This document shows, piece after piece, positions 1 through 7,300 of a stretch of 10,657 bases of DNA (positions are counted from its first letter, which is position 1; every line of letters starts with the position of its first letter). Source of the stretch: JBFXAM01 sp050184295 (GTDB lineage: Bacteria; Planctomycetota; Phycisphaerae; UBA1845; Fen-1342); the NCBI GenBank assembly GCA_050184295.1, contig JBFXAM010000143.1, positions 1 to 10,657 of the forward strand, written 5' to 3'. The notes under the pieces were generated by a model. It saw nothing but the letters and a program-made list of their open reading frames with translations. It made no database searches and was not told the DNA's origin. Both the position numbers and the translations under genes were made by a program.

Positions 1-4
1 ATGG

Positions 5-1894
5 TCAATCCAGATGACCCGCCGAAGCAACCGTTCTCTGCGGAATCGTGACCGTGAAGCGCGTCCCCACGCCGACCTCGCTGGTCAGCTTGATCGCCCC
101 CCCCATCGCATTCACCGCGTGCCGGACAATCGAAAGCCCCAGCCCGGTCCCGCGCTCCGGACCGGACCGCGCCCGCTCCACCTGGTAGAACCGCTCAAAC
201 ACTCGCTGCTGGTCTTCCGCCGGAATGCCGCAACCGGTGTCCGCAACCTCGATCGCGACCGCGTCTTCGAACACACGCAGCGTCAAACCGACCTCGCCGC
301 CTTCGGGCGTGAACTTGATCGCGTTGTCGGCCAAGTTGTCGAGCACGAGGCGCAACAGGTAAGGATTCGCGACAACGTGCGCGTCGTCGGGCGCGCCCAC
401 CACCGCGGTCCGCCAGCGCAGCGCTTTCTTTTCCACGCGCTCTTCGAATCGTTCGGAGACGGCCCGCATCACGTCGGACCAATCGAGCGGCTGTACCTGG
501 AACGGCGCGGTCGGATTCTCGACCCGGTTGAGGTCGAGCAGGTCGGAGACCATGTCGCCGAGCCGGGCGCTGTGACGATCGATCACCTGGATGAACCGGT
601 CGGCCTGGGCGGCGTCGTGGACGAGATTCATGGTCAGCAGCGCGTCCACTGCCGCTCGGATCGTGGAGAGCGGCGTGCGAAGCTCATGCGAGGCGTTCGC
701 GGCGAAGTCGGACTTGATCTGCACCATCCGAACGAGCTTGGTGATGTCCGTCAGCACAACCACGCGGCCGTGATCCGCCGTCGCCACGCTTCCGGCGCCT
801 GCGGGCAGGAAGATGTCGGTCGCGCGGGCCAGCAGGTGCACGGTGCCGGCGTCGTTGTCCACCTGGAGTCGGATTTCGTCGGGAAGCTGGCGTTCGGCGG
901 CGCCGGGCGTTCCGTTGCTCGCCGACGGCGACAGGGGCCGGAGCAGCAGTTGCAGGTCGTGGAGTGGAATGCTGCGCTCGACCGCGACCCCGATGCACCT
1001 CTGAATCGACGCGGGATCGAACCGCAGCCCGAGCAGTTGGGCGGCGGCCGGGTTCAGCAGCACCACGCGCCCCGCGGAATCCGCCACGACGACGCCTTCC
1101 TGGAGCTGGTTCAGCAGCGATTCGAACGTGCGCCGTTGCTCGTCGATCGTTTCGAGATGCGAGCCGATGCGGTTACGCATCGCGTTCAGCGAGCGCGCCA
1201 GAAGGCCCAGCTCGTCAGCGCCGGACACGTCAATCCGCGCGGAGAGATCTCCGTCGGATAGGCTCCGGGCGGCCTCCGTGATTCGTCGCAGCGGCCGGCT
1301 CCACAGCCGCCCCAGCCCGATGCCCACCAGCACCGTCGACAGCGCGACGATGAGCACCAACCCGAGAATCGGCTCCACGAACGACGCCGGATCCGCGACG
1401 AGGCTCCAGTCGGGATGTTCAATCCACAAGACGCCGAGCGGCGCCTCGGCGGGCCCGAGCCGCTCGATGACCGTGTGACACTGCCGCTCGACCGGCGGTG
1501 CGATGCTGCGCCCGGGCGCGCGCGACTGCACGACGCCGCCGCGCAACGCCACCTCGATCCGCGCATCCGCCAGACGCGCGCCGGCTGCCAGGCCCGCCGC
1601 CGAAAAGCCGGACTCCGCGAGCACCTCACCGCCGGGCGCGAGCACCGCGATGCGCGTGTCGTTCTCGGTCAGCGCTGGAATCAGGGGGGAAAGGTCGGGA
1701 ACTTGCCCGCGGCCCAGCGCGTCCTCGAACGCCGGACGCAGCGCCACCGCCTGCACCAACAGACTCTGCGCCGCGCGCCGGTTATCACGCGCCTGCGCGT
1801 CCGCGAAGATGATCCAGAAGCAGAGCGTCAGTGTCACGACCAGCAGGACGGCGTTTCCGAACAGCAGCTTTCCGGAAAGGCCGTACGGAATCAT
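5..1894 (-). CDS. Membrane sensor histidine kinase, PhoR/WalK-like (HAMP-PAS-HisKA-HATPase)
   Basis: Sensor kinase of a two-component system. It should autophosphorylate on a histidine and pass the phosphate to the regulator encoded just upstream. Seen in the 629 residues: a first membrane helix (about 8-32); an extracytoplasmic sensor region (about 35-172); a second helix (about 174-197); a HAMP linker (about 198-248); a PAS-like domain (about 255-387, with EGVVVADSAGRVVLLNP) carrying a Ser/Pro/Gly-rich insertion near 320-335; the HisKA H-box ASHELRTPLS with His403; the N-box with Asn520 and Asn524; the G1 box DTGCGIP (552-558); and the G2 box GTGLGLSIV (582-590). All catalytic motifs look intact. 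The ATG start has a GAGGGG ribosome-binding site 10 nt upstream. This layout is that of PhoR/WalK-type kinases. No pst, phoU or phosphatase gene is in view, so the phosphate signal is inferred only from family resemblance, and another envelope stress signal is possible. Confidence 0.95.
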   Translation of the reverse strand: MIPYGLSGKLLFGNAVLLVVTLTLCFWIIFADAQARDNRRAAQSLLVQAVALRPAFEDALGRGQVPDLSPLIPALTENDTRIAVLAPGGEVLAESGFSAAGLAAGARLADARIEVALRGGVVQSRAPGRSIAPPVERQCHTVIERLGPAEAPLGVLWIEHPDWSLVADPASFVEPILGLVLIVALSTVLVGIGLGRLWSRPLRRITEAARSLSDGDLSARIDVSGADELGLLARSLNAMRNRIGSHLETIDEQRRTFESLLNQLQEGVVVADSAGRVVLLNPAAAQLLGLRFDPASIQRCIGVAVERSIPLHDLQLLLRPLSPSASNGTPGAAERQLPDEIRLQVDNDAGTVHLLARATDIFLPAGAGSVATADHGRVVVLTDITKLVRMVQIKSDFAANASHELRTPLSTIRAAVDALLTMNLVHDAAQADRFIQVIDRHSARLGDMVSDLLDLNRVENPTAPFQVQPLDWSDVMRAVSERFEERVEKKALRWRTAVVGAPDDAHVVANPYLLRLVLDNLADNAIKFTPEGGEVGLTLRVFEDAVAIEVADTGCGIPAEDQQRVFERFYQVERARSGPERGTGLGLSIVRHAVNAMGGAIKLTSEVGVGTRFTVTIPQRTVASAGHLD

Positions 1895-1901
1895 GGTCGG
1901 A

Positions 1902-2612
1902 TCACCCCTCGGGCGCGTCGCTCGGCGGGGCCCGAAACGCGTAGCCCACGCCGCGGATCGTCTGAATCCAATGGGCGCCGCCGGACAGCTTCTTGCGCAG
2001 CGCCGCTATGTGCACGTCAATTGTACGCTGCGTCACCGCCACGCCGTCGCCTAAGGCGGCGTCGATCAACTGTTCGCGGTCCAACACGCGTCCGCGGGCC
2101 GCCATCAACGTCGCCAGCATGCGGAACTCGGTCGCGGTCAGCGCCACCGGCGTTCCCTCGACGGTGACCTCGTGTCGCGCGCGGTCGAGCATGAGCGGAC
2201 CGGCGGACAACACGTCGCCGGACTTCACACCCGCCTCCTTGCGCCGCAACACCGCGCCGACGCGGGCGAGCAGCACCTTGGCGTTGACCGGTTTTCGAAC
2301 GTAGTCGTCCGCCCCGAGCGCAAACCCGACCAACTCGTCCGTCTCCTCGGTCTTGGCGGTCAGCATGATGATCGGAATCTGGTTGCTGCGCGGGTCGCGC
2401 TTGATCTTCAGCGCGACGTCGTCGCCGGACATGATCGGCAGCATGCGGTCGAGCACCACGAGATCGGGCGCCTGCTTGCCGATCTCGCTCATCGCCTGCT
2501 CACCGTTGGCGGCCCGCCGGACGGCGTAGCCCTCGCGCGTCAGGTGGTACGCGAGCGCGTCCGCAAGATCGGTTTCGTCCTCGACCAGCAGAATGGATTT
2601 GGCCACGCGCAT
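1902..2612 (-). CDS. OmpR/PhoB-family response regulator (receiver + winged helix)
   Basis: DNA-binding transcription factor switched by phosphorylation, and partner of the kinase 7 bp downstream. The 236 residues show a CheY-like receiver (about 5-122) with the acidic pair Glu11-Asp12, phosphoacceptor Asp55 in VVLDRMLP, switch Thr85 in IIMLTA, and Lys107 in YVRKPVN. A winged-helix effector domain (about 135-227) follows, with the recognition-helix region TQRTIDVHIAALRKKL and the C-terminal hairpin IQTIRGVGYAF typical of OmpR/PhoB proteins. Length is normal for the class. One small oddity is that the usual KPF after the conserved lysine is KPV here. The ATG at 2612 gives the standard receiver start, but the upstream bases (GGGAAGC next to the ATG) make only a poor Shine-Dalgarno site. 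PhoB is the closest named relative by eye; the target genes are not visible. Confidence 0.95.
   Translation of the reverse strand: MRVAKSILLVEDETDLADALAYHLTREGYAVRRAANGEQAMSEIGKQAPDLVVLDRMLPIMSGDDVALKIKRDPRSNQIPIIMLTAKTEETDELVGFALGADDYVRKPVNAKVLLARVGAVLRRKEAGVKSGDVLSAGPLMLDRARHEVTVEGTPVALTATEFRMLATLMAARGRVLDREQLIDAALGDGVAVTQRTIDVHIAALRKKLSGGAHWIQTIRGVGYAFRAPPSDAPEG
1905..1910 (-). promoter_or_regulatory. Ribosome-binding site of the histidine kinase, inside the regulator's last codons
   Basis: GAGGGG, read on the minus strand, is exactly the last two sense codons (Glu-Gly) of the upstream response regulator, directly before its TGA. It lies 10 nt from the kinase ATG. Ribosomes terminating on the regulator therefore sit on the kinase initiation region, which favours translational coupling and a fixed regulator-to-kinase ratio. 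The sequence is seen directly; the coupling is inferred. Confidence 0.7.
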
Positions 2613-2695
2613 GCTTCCCGTCGCGGAGGCCGGCGTCGCCGGTGCGTGCGGTCGCGCAGCCCGGTTTCGCCGATCGGCGGCACGCTACCCGCGCG

Positions 2696-2724
2696 ATATT
2701 AACCGACAGTTCGGTCAGAGTTAA
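2696..2724 (-). promoter_or_regulatory. Candidate sigma70-type promoter for the two-component operon
   Basis: On the minus strand a -35 TTAACT (plus positions 2719-2724) and a -10 TAATAT (2696-2701) are separated by 17 bp; each matches the consensus at 4 of 6 positions. This is the only AT-rich island between the transporter stop (2755) and the regulator start (2612). It would give a leader of roughly 75-80 nt. The same stretch holds a small inverted repeat, ACCGA-CAGT-TCGGT, in the spacer and TTAA at both ends, so it may also bind a regulator. Autoregulation is possible but not shown. Confidence 0.45.
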
Positions 2725-2754
2725 GATCGCGTCAACGCCCGGTCCGAGGTGCTT

Positions 2755-3621
2755 CTACAACCCCAGCACCACGGCCACGCCGCACGCCGCCAGCGCCAGC
2801 CCCGCCGCCGGGTGACCGAAGTGCTCCAGCCGATGACGGCCCAGGCCGGCCACCCCCAGCGCGGCGAGCAGCACGACCGTCAACATGGTGCCGATCGTGA
2901 ACACCGCGAACATGCCGCTCACCGCCGCCACCGCCCAGAAATCCAGCCGTGCCGCCGGCACCATCAGCAATGGAATCAGCGGCTCGCACGGACCAAACAC
3001 AAAGATCGTGAACAGCACCCAGGGAACCATGCGCGGCGTCATCGCGGCAACGGGCTCCGCGTTGAAGCGCTCGCATTCGGAGCCGCGGCCCGAACGCCCC
3101 TCCACCGCCGCCCCGCATTCGAGGACCGGCTGAGCCGCATGCGAGTGCTCGCCGGTTTGCCGCGACTCGCTCCGGTGCGATGCTCCGCTCCGATGCGCGC
3201 GTTCGACCGAGTGCGAGTGCCGACCCGCGTGCGGATGTCCATGCACATCGAGCGATCCGTCGCTGCGGACGTGCCAGTGCGTGTGCGTGCGCCCCAGGTA
3301 CGCGCGCCGCACGCCCCACGCCGTGTACGCGATTCCGAATCCCAGCAGCAGCCAGCCCGCGACCTGGCCGCGCACGCCTTCGAACCACTCCATCGCACCG
3401 AGCGCCGTCCCCAGCCCGACGCCGATGAACCCGAGCGCGATCGACCCCAGCACGTGCCCGACCCCGCACAACAAGGTCACCACCAGCGTCTTGCGCAGCG
3501 ACCATCGCCCCGCGGCGGACATCGCGATAAACGGCACATAGTGGTCCGGACCCGCCAGGGTGTGAATCAGTCCAATGGACGCGGCGGTCCACAACAGCGC
3601 GGTGAACGTGTCATCGGGCAC
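2755..3621 (-). CDS. NicO/UreH-type membrane transporter with His-rich loop (probable Ni/Co transport)
   Basis: Predicted inner-membrane metal transporter of 288 residues. About six hydrophobic helices are visible (roughly 5-25, 45-72, 85-105, 198-222, 226-258, 268-288). Helix 1 ends in IHTLAGPDHYVPF, with His20, Asp26 and His27 forming the H-x5-DH signature used for metal recognition in nickel/cobalt permease and UreH-like proteins. Helix 2 has GVGHVLGS. The second half carries FVFGPCEPLIPLL (about 208-219), a motif of this superfamily. Between helices 3 and 4 lies a hydrophilic loop with 12 histidines between residues 113 and 161, consistent with metal binding or buffering as in RcnA-like exporters. 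Import or export cannot be decided. The GTG start is preferred because GGAGA lies 9 nt upstream. It reads in the same direction as the two-component operon, 142 bp away, but that operon appears to have its own promoter. No urease, hydrogenase or cobalamin genes are nearby. Confidence 0.85.
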   Translation of the reverse strand: MPDDTFTALLWTAASIGLIHTLAGPDHYVPFIAMSAAGRWSLRKTLVVTLLCGVGHVLGSIALGFIGVGLGTALGAMEWFEGVRGQVAGWLLLGFGIAYTAWGVRRAYLGRTHTHWHVRSDGSLDVHGHPHAGRHSHSVERAHRSGASHRSESRQTGEHSHAAQPVLECGAAVEGRSGRGSECERFNAEPVAAMTPRMVPWVLFTIFVFGPCEPLIPLLMVPAARLDFWAVAAVSGMFAVFTIGTMLTVVLLAALGVAGLGRHRLEHFGHPAAGLALAACGVAVVLGL

Positions 3622-3630
3622 GGAACGAAT

Positions 3631-3635
3631 TCTCC
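3631..3635 (-). promoter_or_regulatory. Ribosome-binding site supporting the GTG start of the transporter
   Basis: GGAGA on the minus strand, 9 nt before the GTG at 3621. An ATG overlaps the site (minus strand ATGGAGAATT), but it is out of frame with the transporter and closes after eight codons, so the GTG start is the better choice. Confidence 0.6.
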
Positions 3636-3838
3636 ATCGACACGAGCGCGGCGACGCGTACGCGGCGGCATCCGTCGCGGCCGCGCTTTCCTAGCACCGC
3701 GCGCCCGCGCGACGTCACGAGCACGGCGGCGTGCCTGCGGCGCCTGCTGCACGGATTGTCGACGAAGCAACCCGGAGGCGGAAGTGCCCCGTGCGGGCCG
3801 GAACCGGCCCGAGTTTCGCGGCCGCTCGGCGCGAGCGC

Positions 3839-3878
<40 letters not shown>

Positions 3879-4266
3879 ACCGGTGACGTCGCACGCAATC
3901 GCATGGACGAACCGGAGTCGCGGCGCGCAAGTGTTGCGACCAAACGGGGTCGCCGCACCCAAGCGTCGGGGCGCCTCGGGCCTGTCGTGAGTCGCGCGCA
4001 CTTCCGCAGCAACGCGGCGGCCCAGCCCCAGCCCGGGGCGACGCCGTGGGTCAGGCACGGCGGCCCGCGCTTCGGCCCTGAAAGCGCGCAACGTCGAGCG
4101 CGCGTTCCGCGCGATGAATTCCACCGGGACCCTGCATCGCCGTCCCCACACACGGCCATCGACGAACCGAGGCGGATTGTGCGGCCCTTTCAGGGCAAAC
4201 GGTGATATCCGCTGATCACCCAAGGCGTTGCCGTGGGCACCGCGGGGTGCACTTTCGGTGCGAACT

Positions 4267-4346
4267 GACTCCCGCTCCATTGCCACGACCGATGCGTGCA
4301 TGACTCCGTCGGCGACGCCGCCGGCGGGGAAACGGAGGCGGGAGTC
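4267..4346. repeat. Inverted repeat after the amidohydrolase gene (possible 3' structure)
   Basis: GACTCCCGC (4267-4275) is exactly complementary to GCGGGAGTC (4338-4346), starting 16 bp past the amidohydrolase stop. A second copy, GACTCC at 4302-4307, could pair with the same right arm in a tighter hairpin with a GC-rich interior. There is no T-tract, so it is not a classical intrinsic terminator. It may stabilise the 3' end of the mRNA or assist termination. Confidence 0.35.
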
Positions 4347-4361
4347 GCGTTGCCGCCGCGT

Positions 4362-7300
4362 CTACTGCCCTGCGCTCCCGGTCGCGCGGCCGTCTTTGGG
4401 GGCACCGCCGCTTCCGCCGGGTGCGGGGCTGCCGCTTTGTGCGGCCGGGCCTGTGGTCGTTGTCTGCGACGCCGGCCCTCGGAGCGTTGGCCGCGCCGGA
4501 GCGGCAGATTGCGAGATCGCCGCCGGCGTCGGCCGCGCGTCGTACTTCTGCGCGTCGCGCGTGTGTTTGCTCTCCAGCGAAATCGGCACGCCGCGGATGA
4601 ACACGCCGCGGATGACATTGCTCGCCTGGCCGGGGTGATCCGAGCAGATCACCACGTTCGCCACCTTGCCGACCTCCAGCGAACCGTAGCGATCGGCGAG
4701 GCCCAGAATCTCGGCGGCGGAAAGCGTCAGGGCGCGTACGGCGGCGTCGGGGTCGAGCCCGTGCCCGACGGCAAAGCCGATGTCGGTGGTGATCAGCTTG
4801 GCGAGGGAGGCGGAGCGGTTCGCGATGCAGAACCGCACGCCCGCCCGCGCCAGCACGCCGGCGGCGCGATACTGCGCGTCCCACGGCTCGCTCGCGCCCG
4901 GCACCGTCGGCACGCCGTCGGGCTGCGCGAAGGTGCCGTCGAAAATCACCGGCACATCGCGCCGCGCCAACACGTCCGCGAGCTTCCACGCGTCGCGCCC
5001 CCCGAGGATCACCGGCTTCAGCGCCAGTTCGTCGGCGAACAGCAGCGCTTCAAGTATCGCCTTGTACCCGTTCGCCGAGAACAGCACGGGCTTCTCGCCG
5101 AGCACGTACGGCGCGAGCGCGTCGTAGCGCGGATCGGTCGCGACCGGCGGTTTCGCTTTTTGATCGCGCGCGGCTCGGACCGCGGTCGCATAGACCTTCG
5201 CATTCTCCAGCAGCCGGCGCATGTTCCGCAGCGACTTTTCCACGCGCTCGTCGCTCTCGCGGTCGCGGTCCTCGGCTTCGTCAAACTCGGGGTTGGTGCG
5301 CCGCTCGCGATCGATGATCGGCGTCGCGCGGCCGCTGGGCAGGTTGACGACGAGGCCGGCCTCGGCCTCGATGAGCATCTCGGGCATGGTCCAACCGGCG
5401 AGGTCGAGCAGTCCGGCCTGGCCCGGCACGCTCGGCGAATCCGGCACCAACAAGATCGTCGTGATGCCTTCGGCCCGCGCCACCTCCACCATCGCACTGT
5501 CGGGGTTGAACGCCGAGATCGCCCGCATGTCCGGCTGATAGGTGCCGGGCTCGGAGGTGTCATTGGTCACATCGACCTGCCCGATCTCGCTCAATCCCAC
5601 GGTCGACGCTGCGTTGATGAAGCCGGGATACACGTGACCGCCGGCGGCGTCGACGATGGTCGCGCCCGGCGGCGGCTGCACCGTCGGCCCGATCGCCACG
5701 ATCTTCCCGTTTTCGATCACGAGCGTGCCGCGCTCGATCGCGGGTTCGCTGATCGCATGCAGCGTCGCGTTCACGATCGCGTACGTATGGGCGGCGTCCA
5801 CGCCGACGGCTCCATTCGAGCCCGCCGAGCCGTTCGACCCGGCCGCGCCCCCGCGCGCACCCGGCACGCCGCCGCCGGCGGTCGCTGGCGGCGACGCGAC
5901 CACGGTCGCAACGGGCCGCACGCCGCTGCCCGCGAGCGCATAGCTCTCAAACATGCGCCGCGGCGGCGCGGGCTGGCGCGTGGCGTCGATCGCGAAATCG
6001 CGATGGCGGAAATAGACCTCGCCTTCGATGAACGTGAGCACGCATTTGCTGAACGTGTCGAGCGGATGTCCGTCGTAGACGGCGATGTCGCCGTCCTTGC
6101 CGACTTCAAGGCTGCCGATGCGCCCGTCCAGCGCGAACTGCCGCGCCGGGTTCAGCGTCACCAGCCGCAGCGCTTCGTTCGCACTGAGCCCGCTGTAGCG
6201 CATGCACTTGGCCGCTTCAAGCGGCATGTGGCGGATCAGGTCGGACGAATCGCTCTTGATCGCCGAATTGACGCCGCTGCGCAGCAGCATGCCGGCGTTC
6301 TGCGGGACGGCCTCGTAGGCTTCGACCTTGTAGGCCCACCAATCCGAGAAGGTGAGCGTGCCGCAGCCGTGCGCCGCGATCTCGGGGATGATGCGGTAGC
6401 CGTCGAGCACGTGATGGAGGTTTGCGACGCGGAAGCCGAAGTCCTCGGCGACGCTGAGCAGGCGGAGGATTTCATCAGCGCGGTAGCAGTGGCTGTTGAC
6501 CCACAGGTCGCCGGAGACGATGTCCGCGAGCGCTTCGAGTCGCAGGTCGCGCCGGAAAGGCGGCGGCGAGCGGCCGGCTTTCTGCTCGGCCTCGTACGCC
6601 GCCCGATCTTCGAGATACTGTCGGCCGGCGTAGAGCGCGCGGCGCATCACGCCTTCGACGCCCATCCGCGATCCCGGAAATCGCCGCACGCGGCCCTCGG
6701 CGCCAAAGCGACCGGTCGGCAACCCGCCGCGCTTGACGTTCTCCCCGGTCGCAAACTTTACCGTGCGCGGCGCGTCGTGCAGGATCATGGCCGCCGCCGG
6801 CCGGCCGTACTTCAGCTTCATCAACACGCATTGCCCGCCGATCGTGTTGGCGGAGCCGTGCATGGCATGGATGGTGGTCGTGCCGCCGGCCAGCGCGCGG
6901 TAGATCTGGAGATCGTCGGGGCGGACGACGTCGGCGCAGCGGACCTCGGGCGTGACGCTGTTGGCGCCTTCATTCACGCTGTCGAGCGCGATGTGCGAGT
7001 GGCCGTCGAAGACTCCGGGCATCAGAACGCAGCCGCCGACGTCGATCGTGGTCACGCCGGCGGGCGCAGCGAGATGTGGGCCGATCTTCTCGATCTTGCC
7101 GTGCATGACCAGCACGTCGCAGTTCGGCAGGTCGTCGCCGCTCACCGTTAGCACCGTGCCATTGCGGAGCAGGACGGCGCCGTTCGTCTTGAAACCGGGG
7201 TCGCGCTCGCGATCCGTCTCGATCGCCCACGTCGGCTCGTGCAGGTAGAGATCGTCACGCGGCGTCGGCTGCGTGGCGGCGGGCTCGGTGGTCGGCCGAC

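Noticed and set aside
14..1261. 415-codon plus-strand frame opposite the histidine kinase
   Set aside because: It is an antisense shadow; the kinase frame has all H, N, G1 and G2 boxes.
4075..4196. 10-bp inverted repeat GCCCTGAAAG / CTTTCAGGGC about 100 bp apart
   Set aside because: A single 10-mer match in several hundred bases of biased composition is within chance, and nothing else marks it as a mobile-element end.
4201..4220. Short hairpin GGTGAT/ATCACC
   Set aside because: It has a six-bp stem with an 8-nt loop, no T-tract and no association with a start or stop, which is too weak for an operator or terminator call.
4296..7151. 951-codon open frame on the plus strand
   Set aside because: It is antisense to the amidohydrolase gene. 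Its translation is His/Arg/Gly-rich with no domain, as expected for the complement of a GC-rich coding frame. The minus frame has clear amidohydrolase motifs.
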